Source: an uncultured Acidimicrobiales bacterium (GTDB lineage Bacteria > Actinomycetota > Acidimicrobiia > Acidimicrobiales > SZUA-35). Taken from it: DNA of 64,000 nt. The stretch's first letter is position 1. Every line of letters starts with the position of its first letter. Below are positions 28,490 through 37,864 of this stretch, piece by piece. The position numbers and the translations under genes were made by a program. The stretch spans positions 1-64,000 of the forward strand of contig CAKZXA010000068.1 in NCBI GenBank assembly GCA_937922045.1. The letters are read 5' to 3'. The notes under the pieces are model-generated. The model had not been told where the DNA came from and did no database searches. It saw only the letters and a program-made list of their open reading frames with translations.

Positions 28490-29893
28490 ATGACGATCAC
28501 GCCCGACAATCTTGACCTCAGCCGCTACAAGCTCGGCTGGAGCGACCAGGAAGACTATGTCTTCAAGCCCAAGAAGGGCATCTCGGAGAACATCATCCGG
28601 GAGATGTCATGGATGAAGGGTGAACCGGACTGGATGCTCGACATGCGTCTCAAGTCCTTCCGGCACTTCGAGAAGCGCCCGATGCCCAACTGGGGCGGTG
28701 ATATGTCCGAGATCTTCTTCGACGACATCTTCTACTACATCAAGCCGACCGAGGGTCAGGTTGATAAGTGGGAAGATCTCCCCGACGCCATCAAGGACAC
28801 CTACGAGAAGCTGGGCATCCCCGAGGCCGAACGCAAGTATCTGGCCGGGGTGACCGCCCAGTACGAGTCGGAGGTGGTGTTCCACCGCAACCGCGAAGAT
28901 CTCGAACGTCTTGGCGTGATCTTCTGCGACATGGACACCGCGCTCCGGGAGTACCCGGAGTTGGTCAAGCCCTACTTCGGCAAGATCATCCCGATGAACG
29001 ACAACAAGTTCTCCGCTCTGAACACTTCCGTGTGGTCTGGCGGCTCGTTCATCTATGTTCCTCCCGGCGTTGAGGTCGACCAGCCTCTCCAGGCCTACTT
29101 CCGTATCAACGCCGAGAACATGGGCCAGTTCGAGCGCACCCTCATCATCGCCGACGAGGGTTCGAAGGTGCACTACATCGAGGGCTGTTCAGCTCCGGTC
29201 TACACGTCGGACTCACTCCATTCCGCCGTGGTGGAGATCGTGGTGAAGCCGAGCGCTCACGTTACCTACACCACCATTCAGAACTGGTCGAACAATGTGT
29301 TCAACCTGGTGACCAAGCGAGCTCGTGTCGAAGCCGAAGGTCACATGGAGTGGATCGACGGCAACATCGGCTCCCGCCTCACCATGAAGTACCCGGCCGT
29401 GTGGCTGGTTGGCCCCAAGGCCACAGGTGAGGTCTTGTCGGTGGCCTACTCCGGTGCCGGCCAGCACCAAGACACCGGCGCCAAGATGGTTCACGCCGCT
29501 CCGGAGACAACCTCCAAGATCGTGGCGAAGTCGATCTCGAAAGACGGCGGCCGGTCAAGCTATCGCGGCCTGATCCGGGTTGAGGACGACGCTTATGGCT
29601 GCAAGAGCCATGTGCAATGCGACGCCCTAATCCTCGACGATCATTCGATCAGCGATACCTACCCCTACATGGAGATCGGTGCGCTCGATGCTCAGATCGG
29701 CCACGAGGCGACGGTTTCCAAGGTTGCTGATGAGCAGCTCTTCTACCTGATGAGCCGTGGGCTCTCAGAGGAACAGGCGATTGGCATGGTCGTAAACGGT
29801 TTCATCGAGCCGGTGACCCGCACCTTGCCCATGGAGTACGCCGTGGAGTGGAGCCGACTCATCGAGCTCCAAATGGAAGGTAGCGTCGGCTAG
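28490..29893 (+). CDS. sufB: Fe-S cluster assembly protein SufB
   Basis: [83 protein letters not shown]. Confidence 0.97.
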   Translation: MTITPDNLDLSRYKLGWSDQEDYVFKPKKGISENIIREMSWMKGEPDWMLDMRLKSFRHFEKRPMPNWGGDMSEIFFDDIFYYIKPTEGQVDKWEDLPDAIKDTYEKLGIPEAERKYLAGVTAQYESEVVFHRNREDLERLGVIFCDMDTALREYPELVKPYFGKIIPMNDNKFSALNTSVWSGGSFIYVPPGVEVDQPLQAYFRINAENMGQFERTLIIADEGSKVHYIEGCSAPVYTSDSLHSAVVEIVVKPSAHVTYTTIQNWSNNVFNLVTKRARVEAEGHMEWIDGNIGSRLTMKYPAVWLVGPKATGEVLSVAYSGAGQHQDTGAKMVHAAPETTSKIVAKSISKDGGRSSYRGLIRVEDDAYGCKSHVQCDALILDDHSISDTYPYMEIGALDAQIGHEATVSKVADEQLFYLMSRGLSEEQAIGMVVNGFIEPVTRTLPMEYAVEWSRLIELQMEGSVG

Positions 29894-29915
29894 TTCTACG
29901 CTCGCCGAGAACATT

Positions 29916-29941
29916 GCAGCCCACCCGTGAGGGTGGGCTGC
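29916..29941 (+). terminator. Terminator hairpin after sufB
   Basis: GCAGCCCACCC GTGA GGGTGGGCTGC then AGTCGTTTTA. Confidence 0.85.
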
Positions 29942-29997
29942 AGTCGTTTTATGCGACCGGTCGGGTCAAAAAACCCACCGACCTTGTCGAGCGAGGG

Positions 29998-30186
29998 CTA
30001 GGCCTCGCTGTCACCCATACCTGGAATCTTGTCGGCGATGCCTTCAGCCTTGTCGACGGCGCCGGTCACCTTGTCGCCCATGTCGCCCGGTAGTTTGCTG
30101 GCGTGCTCGTCGGCAAGCGCCTTGGCCTGATCGGTGCTGCCTTTGGCCATACCGAACATTTCCTTGGCCTTGTCCAAGAAGCCCAT
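29998..30186 (-). CDS. Small MT0933-like antitoxin-type protein (62 aa)
   Basis: MGFLDKAKEMFGMAKGSTDQAKALADEHASKLPGDMGDKVTGAVDKAEGIADKI; amphipathic Lys/Ala repeat. Confidence 0.6.
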   Translation of the reverse strand: MGFLDKAKEMFGMAKGSTDQAKALADEHASKLPGDMGDKVTGAVDKAEGIADKIPGMGDSEA

Positions 30187-30410
30187 GTGGCTCTCCTTCT
30201 CGTTGGTGAAGATGATTGTTGATGCGTATCGAAACGCGTGCTAAACCCTATCAAGTTCAGTACTTGTCGGTTGGACCTGTGGATTCTGAACGGCTCTGAC
30301 GGCGCGCCGACACGACCGGATCGGCGGGTCGGCGCGGGTTTGTGCGTCGTTTAGATCGCGAATTCATTACGTCGGGAACTTTCACGCCTGGTGGCGTCGT
30401 CTCAATCCAC

Positions 30411-32129
30411 ATGAGTTCGCCCCGGTTTGTCCACCATCCCTTCCCACAGCGAGCTGCTATCGGCATACTGCTGTCGTTGTTCGTCATGCTTGCCGCCTGT
30501 GGCAGTTCCAACGACGACAACGAGGCGACGGATGCCGAAGAGTCGTTCAACGATGTTGATACAGCCTCCGACTCGTCCGACTCCATAACCGACGATGCTG
30601 GCGATGCGATGGAACAAGATTCGAGCAGTGACGGCGATGGCGAAGCAGCCCTCATGGAAAGGGAAGAGGAAGCCGTCGACGACGCCATGGCTGATGCGCC
30701 GGAGGCCGTTTCAGCAGCATCCCGTGTCGCTGAGGACTCGGTGGCCGGCGGGTTCTTCGATTCAGAGCCTGAGGCTGAGCTGAAGGAGAGCAATACCTTC
30801 GAGGACTATGGTGTCCGACCTTTCGTCGAGACCGATGTCGACCCCAAGTCGACCTTCGCTCTTGATGTCGACACCGGTTCGTTCACGGTGGGCAAGCAAT
30901 GGCTTGAGAACGGGGAACTCCCACCGGCTGAGTCGGTGCGGGTCGAAGAATACGTCAACAGCTTTGACTATGACTACCCGGCGCCGAACGATGGCTTGAG
31001 CGTGGTAGCTGAGGGCGGCCCTTCACCGTTCGACGCGAACAATGTGCTGGTCCGGCTTGGCGTGCAGGCCGAGCAGGTCGCCAATGAAGAACGTCCCGAA
31101 GCGGCGCTGACCTTCATCGTTGACACATCTGGCTCTATGGATCGCCACGACCGACTCGGATTGGTAAAGGACTCGCTGACCACGCTAGTCCGAGAACTCG
31201 ATCGCGATGATTCGGTAGCAATCGTGACCTACAGTAACAACGCCGAAGTAATTCTCGAACCAACCAGCGTTGGTCGGAGCGATGAGATCGTTGCCGCCAT
31301 CGAGAGCTTGCAGCCCGACGGCTCGACGAACCTCGAAGCCGGGTTGTTCCGTGGATATGACCTGGCCAACGAGGCCTTCGTCGAAGGCGGGATCAACCGG
31401 GTCGTGCTCGCTTCGGATGGCGTGGCCAATGTGGGCTTAACCGATCCTGATCAACTGGCTGAAACGATTCGTGGCGATGCCGACAAGGGCATTCATCTCG
31501 TAACGGTCGGTGTCGGTATGGGCAACTTCAACGATGTAGTGATGGAGCAGCTGGCCGATCAGGGTGACGGTTTCTACGCCTATGTCAACGATCGCTCCGA
31601 AGCTGATCGCCTGTTCGGCGACGACCTGCTCTCAACCTTGCTCACGGTTGCGATCGACGGCAAAATCCAAGTCGAGTTCAGTCCTGAAGCCGTCGAGACC
31701 TACCGTCTAATCGGCTTCGAGAACAGGGCGGTTCTCGACAAGGACTTCCGCAACGATGACGTTGACGCAGGCGAGCTTGGCGCTGGGCATCAGGTCACCG
31801 CGGTCTATGAGCTACACCTCCACGACGAAACCCGGATCAGCGACTACCTGGGCACCGCTCAGCTGAGGTGGCAGGATCCCGGCTCGGGTGGTGTGATCGA
31901 GACTCGTCTTGAGCTCTCGGCCGGCATCATCGAGAAGAATTGGGCGAATACCAGTGAGGACTTCCGGCTCGCCGTGACTGTTGCATCCTTCGCCGAGTCG
32001 TTGCGATACAGCCCTTACGCAGAGTCGGTTGACCTGGAGCAAATTTTGGCCGAAGCCGAGGCGCTGTCCCATCGTGGGCGGGTGAATGAACTGGTCGACA
32101 TGATCGACCAGGCCAGGAGCCTCCGTTAG
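30411..32129 (+). CDS. VWA-domain (YfbK-like) lipoprotein
   Basis: Lipobox LFVMLAACGSS; MIDAS FIVDTSGSMDRHDRLGLVK; DVDTGSFTVGKQWLENGELPPAESVRVEEYVNSFDYDY. Confidence 0.9.
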   Translation: MSSPRFVHHPFPQRAAIGILLSLFVMLAACGSSNDDNEATDAEESFNDVDTASDSSDSITDDAGDAMEQDSSSDGDGEAALMEREEEAVDDAMADAPEAVSAASRVAEDSVAGGFFDSEPEAELKESNTFEDYGVRPFVETDVDPKSTFALDVDTGSFTVGKQWLENGELPPAESVRVEEYVNSFDYDYPAPNDGLSVVAEGGPSPFDANNVLVRLGVQAEQVANEERPEAALTFIVDTSGSMDRHDRLGLVKDSLTTLVRELDRDDSVAIVTYSNNAEVILEPTSVGRSDEIVAAIESLQPDGSTNLEAGLFRGYDLANEAFVEGGINRVVLASDGVANVGLTDPDQLAETIRGDADKGIHLVTVGVGMGNFNDVVMEQLADQGDGFYAYVNDRSEADRLFGDDLLSTLLTVAIDGKIQVEFSPEAVETYRLIGFENRAVLDKDFRNDDVDAGELGAGHQVTAVYELHLHDETRISDYLGTAQLRWQDPGSGGVIETRLELSAGIIEKNWANTSEDFRLAVTVASFAESLRYSPYAESVDLEQILAEAEALSHRGRVNELVDMIDQARSLR

Positions 32130-32172
32130 GCCGTTAGCTAGGCCGGCGACCCTGGGGAGAGACGCCGTTTAG

Positions 32173-32880
32173 CTAGCAAACAGCCCCGAGGACCAAACTG
32201 ATCATGTCGTCGAGACTGGTCTGACGGTCCTCGGGGCTCATCTGTGAACCGTCGGAGATGAGGTCGGTGACGGTTGCTACCGTCAGCGACTTGATGCCGT
32301 GTTCTGCCGCAACGCCGTAGAGGCCTGCCGCTTCCATCTCGACGGCGAGGAACCCATACTTCTGAAGCAGGTCGAAAGTGTTCCGACCCTCGGGTTCGTA
32401 GAAGAAGTCAGAAGTGAATATGGAACCGATCTGGGCGGTCAGTTTCATTTCGTCGGCCCGGTTGGCAATTGCTCGAAGCATCTCCCAGCTGGCGGTAGCT
32501 GGAAAGTCTCGCCCCCCGAATCGAGCGTTGTTTACGCCCGAGTCTGTGCCGGCGCTCATGGCCACGACGACATCACCCAACTTGATGTCTGGCTGCAGGG
32601 CGCCACACGACCCGATCCGGATGATGCGAGTAACCCCGAAATCCTTGATCAACTCGGTGGCGTAGATCTGGATGGAGGGTATTCCCATGCCTGATCCTTG
32701 AACCGAAACCGGTGTGCCGTTGTAGATGCCAGTGAAGCCCAGCATGTTTCGGATGTCGTTGACCTGACGTACCTCGTCGAGGTAGTTCTCCGCTATGTAC
32801 TTGGCCCTCAGCGGGTCGCCCGGCATGAGTACGATGTCGGCGTAGTCGCCGGGGTCGGCGGCGAGGTGAATGGTGCTCAT
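32173..32880 (-). CDS. deoD: Purine nucleoside phosphorylase
   Basis: MSTIHLAADPGDYADIVLMPGDPLRAKYIAENYL, RIIRIGSCGALQPDIKLGDVVVA, AVEMEAAGLYGVA. Confidence 0.95.
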   Translation of the reverse strand: MSTIHLAADPGDYADIVLMPGDPLRAKYIAENYLDEVRQVNDIRNMLGFTGIYNGTPVSVQGSGMGIPSIQIYATELIKDFGVTRIIRIGSCGALQPDIKLGDVVVAMSAGTDSGVNNARFGGRDFPATASWEMLRAIANRADEMKLTAQIGSIFTSDFFYEPEGRNTFDLLQKYGFLAVEMEAAGLYGVAAEHGIKSLTVATVTDLISDGSQMSPEDRQTSLDDMISLVLGAVC

Positions 32881-33016
32881 GATCTGGTCCTCCAGTAGTT
32901 GGCGGCTGATGGTGTGAGCGCTGACGCTACCGTCATTGCTCACTGTGTTCGAACCCACGCCGACGCGGCGCCAGCCTGCCTACCGATTGATGCCGATTCC
33001 GTGGCAAACTCGATGT

Positions 33017-33382
33017 ATGGCAATGCGGCAAGATTGCAAACACTTTCAGAGTCGAACGTACCCTAGCGGTGACACGATGCGGAAGTGTGCCCTCGATCTG
33101 GCACCCGAGGCCCCGTGGAAATGCCCAGAGGATTGCTCTCGTTTTGAGCGGCGCTTGGCCGATGTGAATTGGCGTCACGGGACGTTGGTTACTCCTCCAA
33201 CCCCTGATCCTCCGGCCTCGATCGGCGATGGTGATTCGATCGCCGCCCTCCTGGACGAGGCCGAGGACATCATCAATGCGGCCGGGCCTTCGATCCGGGC
33301 GGAGGTTGATGAGGAGCGCTGGAAAGAGGAGTCGCGCAAGAAGAAGTCGCGACCGAAATGGTGGCCGTTCGGTCGTCGCTAG
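33017..33382 (+). CDS. Small hypothetical protein with Cys cluster and basic C-terminus
   Basis: MAMRQDCKHFQSRTYPSGDTMRKCALDLAPEAPWKCPEDCSRFERR...KKKSRPKWWPFGRR. Confidence 0.6.
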   Translation: MAMRQDCKHFQSRTYPSGDTMRKCALDLAPEAPWKCPEDCSRFERRLADVNWRHGTLVTPPTPDPPASIGDGDSIAALLDEAEDIINAAGPSIRAEVDEERWKEESRKKKSRPKWWPFGRR

Positions 33383-33403
33383 CACCGTTTCGCACGCCGT
33401 CGG

Positions 33404-33467
33404 TTCACTGTGGCCAAGGCCAACGATTCACTGTGGCCGAGGCCAACGATTCACTGTGGCCAAGGCC
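33404..33467 (+). repeat. 23-bp tandem repeat, about 2.8 copies
   Basis: TTCACTGTGGCC(A/G)AGGCCAACGA at 33404 and 33427, partial at 33450. Confidence 0.9.
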
Positions 33468-33524
33468 TTGGTGTAGGGCTTCTGAAACCGAAGATTTCGC
33501 GGGTTCTGGCGGTAACCTGAAGGG

Positions 33525-34790
33525 GTGAATTCCCCCTTCTTGCCCGTTGATGACGAAGCGCTCCAACGGCTCGGTGATCGGTCAGATCGAAACGCTCTGG
33601 CCGCTGTCGCTGCAGCGATGTCACTGCCGACGACAGAGACCGAACAGTGGCGATACAGCCCGATCGGCGAGCTTGCGCTGGATGGGCTTCAGCCAGCAAC
33701 CGAGCCAACAGGAATAGAACCCCCGGTGTCGGTCATTGCGGGCGGCGCCGCCCGCGCGACCATTATCGATGGCTTCCTGATATCAGCTGAGGTTGCCGAT
33801 GGTTGGCAGGCCAAAGGCGTTTCCATCGCCATCGCTACCGACCGTCTCGTGGATCTCAGCCCCTCCTTGGATACGACATCCGACGATGTGATCGAAAGCT
33901 CCATTTTCGACGCCATGCATTCGGCCTTTTCGCCGGGAGCCATCGTGATCACCGTGCCAGAAGGGGTTGCTGTCGACGAACCCATCATCGTGCGTAACCA
34001 TCACGCAGGCGTTGGCGTCGCCAGTTTCCCGCATCTGATCGTGGAAGCAGGTGAAGCATCGTCGGTGGTGGTGATCGAGATTCAAACCTCTGTTGCCGGC
34101 AAAGCGCTCTCGGTTCCTGTGGTTGAGCTCAAGGCTGGCAAGGCTGCCAACCTCCGCTATGTGGCGGTACAAGAGCACGACACCGACCACTGGCAGATCG
34201 GTCGCCAACTATCGAACATCGACGGTCAAGCCACCTTGAACACCGATGTGGCCGCCTTCGGCGCTCGCTATGCCCGGATCCGCACCGACTCACGCCTGGC
34301 TGGCCGAGGAAGTACGGCCAAGATGTCGGCTGGGTACTACGGCGACGGTGACCAGATACACGACTTCCGAGTGTTCCAGCACCATGATGCACGAGACACC
34401 CGTAGCGATCTGCTGTTCAAGGGAGCGCAGGACGCTCGATCCGGTTCGATCTATACCGGCATGATCCACATTCACGAGGACGGCGCCGGCTCAAATGCCT
34501 TCCAAACGAATCGCAACGTGAAGTTGAGCGATGATGCGTGGGCCTGGTCGGTGCCAAACCTCGAGATCGAGAACAACGAGGTGCATTGTTCACACGCATC
34601 GACGGTAAGCCCGGTCGATGGGGATCAGCAGTTCTATCTACAGGCCCGTGGCGTGCCGCCCGTGGTCGCCGACCGGCTTATCGTGGCTGGGTTCTATCGT
34701 GAGGTAATCGATCGTATGCCGATGCAGGTTCGCGATGAGGTTCGACGCCTCGTCGATGAGAAACTCGACCGGCGAGATGGTGAGCGATGA
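33525..34790 (+). CDS. sufD: Fe-S cluster assembly protein SufD
   Basis: TTETEQWRYSPIGEL, YYGDGDQIHDFRVFQHHDARDTRSDLLFKGAQDARSGSIYTGMIHI, ENNEVHCSHASTVSPVDGDQQFYLQARGV. Confidence 0.94.
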   Translation: MNSPFLPVDDEALQRLGDRSDRNALAAVAAAMSLPTTETEQWRYSPIGELALDGLQPATEPTGIEPPVSVIAGGAARATIIDGFLISAEVADGWQAKGVSIAIATDRLVDLSPSLDTTSDDVIESSIFDAMHSAFSPGAIVITVPEGVAVDEPIIVRNHHAGVGVASFPHLIVEAGEASSVVVIEIQTSVAGKALSVPVVELKAGKAANLRYVAVQEHDTDHWQIGRQLSNIDGQATLNTDVAAFGARYARIRTDSRLAGRGSTAKMSAGYYGDGDQIHDFRVFQHHDARDTRSDLLFKGAQDARSGSIYTGMIHIHEDGAGSNAFQTNRNVKLSDDAWAWSVPNLEIENNEVHCSHASTVSPVDGDQQFYLQARGVPPVVADRLIVAGFYREVIDRMPMQVRDEVRRLVDEKLDRRDGER

Positions 34791-35101
34791 CTCGCCTCGA
34801 TGTGTGCGCTCTCGACGATCTCGAAGCCGACAGTGCCAAGCGATTTGATGTTGATGGTTACCGCTTCGCCGTTGTTCGCCTAGGCGACGACGTCTATGTG
34901 ATCGGTGACCGTTGTTCCCATGCCGATTTCTCCCTGGCTGAAGGTGAAGTCGACGTCAAGGAAAAAACCCTCGAGTGCTGGAAGCACGGTTCGACGTTTT
35001 CTCTTGTCGACGGTGAACCGACCTGTTTCCCCGCAATCAAACCTGTTCCCGTCTATGAAGCCGCGGTCGAAAAGGGCCGGGTTGTGGTGGTGGTGTCATG
35101 A
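34787..35101 (+). CDS. Rieske-type ferredoxin
   Basis: CSHADFSLAEGEVDVKEKTLECWKHGSTFSLVDG (CxH...CxxH). Confidence 0.93.
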   Translation: MTRLDVCALDDLEADSAKRFDVDGYRFAVVRLGDDVYVIGDRCSHADFSLAEGEVDVKEKTLECWKHGSTFSLVDGEPTCFPAIKPVPVYEAAVEKGRVVVVVS

Positions 35102-35886
35102 CAACGTCCGAACTCGTCATCTCAGGCCTGCGGGCTTCCGTTGGCAGTACTGAAATCCTCAAGGGCATCGATCTAACGATCCGTTCCGGTGAAGTGCACG
35201 CCATCATGGGGCCCAACGGTTCCGGTAAGTCGACGTTATCCCACGTCGTGATGGGCAAGCCGGGCTATGAGGTGACCGCCGGGTCGGTGACGCTGAACGG
35301 CGTCGAGATTCTTGGTCTCCCAACCTGGCAGCGGGCTCAGGCCGGGCTCTTCCTCGCCATGCAGTACCCAACCGAGGTTCCTGGAGTTTCTCTTAGCGAT
35401 GTTCTCTCGGTGGCCTACCAGGCAGGGGAGCGGTCGGCCGACGAGCTCGATGATGTGCTGAAGGCCGAAGCCGAACGAATTGGGTTTGACCATGATCTTT
35501 TGCGACGCTCTCTGAACGTCGACATGAGCGGTGGCGAGAAGAAGCGCAACGAGACCCTGCAACTCGGTGTGCTGAAGCCGAAGATTGCGATTCTTGACGA
35601 GCTCGACTCGGGACTCGACGTCGACGCGCTTCGTCAGGTGTCGCGGCGGGTCGAGGCCGCCACCGAAGAAGACGGCCTTGGTGTTCTTGTCATCACGCAC
35701 TACAGCCGGCTTCTCAACGAGCTTCGGGCCGATCGGATTCATGTCCTGGCCCAGGGGCGAATCGTCGACTCGGGAGGCCCGGAAATGGCTGAGGCGCTCG
35801 AATCTTCGGGCTACGCGGCCTATGGCGGAGATGCGGAAGCGGTTCCAGCGGCCGCCGCCGATCCGTTCGCAGATCCCTTCGCCTAG
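35098..35886 (+). CDS. sufC: SufC ATPase (copy 1)
   Basis: IMGPNGSGKSTLSHVVMG, MSGGEKKRNETLQLGVLKPKIAILDELDSGLDVDALR, VITHYSRLL; Ala/Pro-rich C-terminal extension. Confidence 0.95.
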   Translation: MTTSELVISGLRASVGSTEILKGIDLTIRSGEVHAIMGPNGSGKSTLSHVVMGKPGYEVTAGSVTLNGVEILGLPTWQRAQAGLFLAMQYPTEVPGVSLSDVLSVAYQAGERSADELDDVLKAEAERIGFDHDLLRRSLNVDMSGGEKKRNETLQLGVLKPKIAILDELDSGLDVDALRQVSRRVEAATEEDGLGVLVITHYSRLLNELRADRIHVLAQGRIVDSGGPEMAEALESSGYAAYGGDAEAVPAAAADPFADPFA

Positions 35887-35901
35887 TTCCGGTCGTCTCG
35901 G

Positions 35902-36564
35902 ATGCTCGCCGCCGCTATCGTCGTTGCTGCTGGAAGCGGTGAGCGATTCGGCGGCCTCAAACAGTTTCTTCTGATCGACGGTGAGCGTCTTGTCGACCGG
36001 GTTGTTCGCACCGCCTCGCAACATTGCGGGCAGGTGATCGTTGTGCTTCCCGAAGGAACTGAATGGGATGGACCTGAGGTAGCCGCTGTAGCTACCGGGG
36101 GAGCTCGTCATGCCGATTCGGTCCGGCGTGGCGTGGAGGCGATGATGCAGCTTGCGGCCATCTCAGGGTCGACCCCAGATGTAGTGGTGCTCGCCAGCTC
36201 TTCACATCCATTGGCGAGTGCTGGACTCTACGGCCGGGTGATCGGCGCGATAGCTGAAGGGGCTGACGCTGCGGCACCGATGGGTCTCCTGGCCGACGCG
36301 GTGAAGGAGCGAGATGGGGAGCGGGTGCTGCGCACGGTCGCCAAGGCGCAACTGGTCACGGCCCAGGCTCCCTGCGCTTTCAGCGTTGATGTGTTGAGAA
36401 CCGTGTTGGCATCCGGCGATTCAGCACCGGAAGAACTCGAACTGGTCGAGCGTTCCGGGGGAGTGGTCGTTCTGGTCGAAGGCGAGGCCACCAATATCCA
36501 TATAACAACCGAACTTGAGCTGGCGATGGCTCGACGCCTGGTCGGCCTCGTTGAGGCCGAGTGA
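35902..36564 (+). CDS. IspD-like cytidylyltransferase, divergent
   Basis: AAIVVAAGSGERFGGLKQFLLIDGERLVDRVVR; typical xHDAARP motif reads LASSSHPL; NIKxT reads NIHIT. Confidence 0.7.
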   Translation: MLAAAIVVAAGSGERFGGLKQFLLIDGERLVDRVVRTASQHCGQVIVVLPEGTEWDGPEVAAVATGGARHADSVRRGVEAMMQLAAISGSTPDVVVLASSSHPLASAGLYGRVIGAIAEGADAAAPMGLLADAVKERDGERVLRTVAKAQLVTAQAPCAFSVDVLRTVLASGDSAPEELELVERSGGVVVLVEGEATNIHITTELELAMARRLVGLVEAE

Positions 36565-36600
36565 GGCTGGAGGTGCAACGGGGCTTGGCGCTGAGCTCGC

Positions 36601-37302
36601 CTAGTGGCTGTGGAGCCCCGAGGTGCGAAGAAACGCGTTCTCGTTGAGCGATTCGATGACGCGGCGTCCGTCGGCGAACCGAACCCGATGGACCGAGGCG
36701 TGGGATGCTCGGAAGAACATGTCTACGCCGAGCCCCAGCAGCTCAGCGAGGTAGGCATTGATAACGCCGCCGTGGCAGGCAACGACGATCGTCTCGCCAG
36801 GGTGGCTTGTCACCGCGGCCTCAACGGCATAGCCAACTCGCCGTCTGAAATCGAGCGACGACTCGCTCTCGGGAAAGCTGTCCCAGCGCCGGGTCTGAGC
36901 GAACCGCTCGCGCGCCCCTTCCAGAATCTTCGGGCCCAGAATGTCGCGAGGCCGAGAGTCGAGAGGCAGCTGGCCGTAGAAATGAAACTCGGCCAGCTGT
37001 TCAACGACTTCGACGTCGAGATCGTGGTGCCCGGCGATGGGCAGGGCGGTGTTGTGAGCCCGCGAAAGGTTTGAGCTGTAGACCGCCGATACCGGCTCAT
37101 CGGCCAGGTAGTCGCCCACAGCCTGAGCCTGTTTGAGGCCGAGGTCTGAAAGTGGCGGATCGATCCAATCCCCGTTGGTCGAATTCTCTGGGTCGGGCCA
37201 GTCCTGCTGGCCGTGGCGAACGAGGATAAGCGAGCCGGCTTCGGGGTGGCCGCTAAGAAAGGCTCGTTCGATGGGGGAGATAGTTGGCTTAGGTTCGGTC
37301 AC
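36601..37302 (-). CDS. Histidine phosphatase (phosphoglycerate mutase-like)
   Basis: LILVRHGQQDWPD, AVYSSNLSRAHNTALPIAGH, VVACHGGVINAYL. Confidence 0.9.
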   Translation of the reverse strand: MTEPKPTISPIERAFLSGHPEAGSLILVRHGQQDWPDPENSTNGDWIDPPLSDLGLKQAQAVGDYLADEPVSAVYSSNLSRAHNTALPIAGHHDLDVEVVEQLAEFHFYGQLPLDSRPRDILGPKILEGARERFAQTRRWDSFPESESSLDFRRRVGYAVEAAVTSHPGETIVVACHGGVINAYLAELLGLGVDMFFRASHASVHRVRFADGRRVIESLNENAFLRTSGLHSH

Positions 37303-37342
37303 AGGTTCCTGGTATCGGCTCGCGCCATGGAGATGGTAAGCA

Positions 37343-37837
37343 TCATTGGGCGGTGTCGTTGCGTTGTTCGTCGATGGCCTGCGTCAACGTATTCCAGCCC
37401 AGGGTGGCACATTTGATGCGCACCGGAAATTTGACGACGCCTCGCAAGGCTTCAAGATCGCCGAGAGGAAGGTCCCTCGTAGCGCTGCTTTCTACGCTGG
37501 TGACACTGTCGTCGCCGCCGATGTCGGTCTCATGAATCGACATCATCGTCTTGAACGAGTTGGTCAACTCCTCGACCTCGGTCAGTGTTTTCCCCTTCAC
37601 CGCGGCTGACATCATCGAGGCCGACGCCTGCGAGATTGAGCACCCCTGGCCGCCGATCTTGATGTCGGTAACGGTGTCATTGTCGTCGACGTTGACGAAG
37701 ACGACGATCTCATCGCCACAGAGGGGGTTGAAACCCTCTGTCCGACGAGCTGGAGGGGCCGGAAGTTCTCCCTTGTTGCGAGGACTCCGGTAGTGATCGA
37801 GGATGATTTCTCGGTACAGGTCTTCGAGACCGGACAC
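37343..37837 (-). CDS. sufU: SUF scaffold / sulfurtransferase SufU
   Basis: LYREIILDHYRSPRNKGEL, NPLCGDEIVVFVNV, GQGCSISQASASMM, RIKCATLGWNTL. Confidence 0.95.
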   Translation of the reverse strand: MSGLEDLYREIILDHYRSPRNKGELPAPPARRTEGFNPLCGDEIVVFVNVDDNDTVTDIKIGGQGCSISQASASMMSAAVKGKTLTEVEELTNSFKTMMSIHETDIGGDDSVTSVESSATRDLPLGDLEALRGVVKFPVRIKCATLGWNTLTQAIDEQRNDTAQ

Positions 37838-37864
37838 GGTTGATACTGCCTTTCGAAAGCGGGC

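Noticed and set aside
28330-33467. Short repeats at 28330 and 33404 as CRISPR
   Set aside because: Only two to three directly tandem or near-tandem copies, no spacer array and no cas genes
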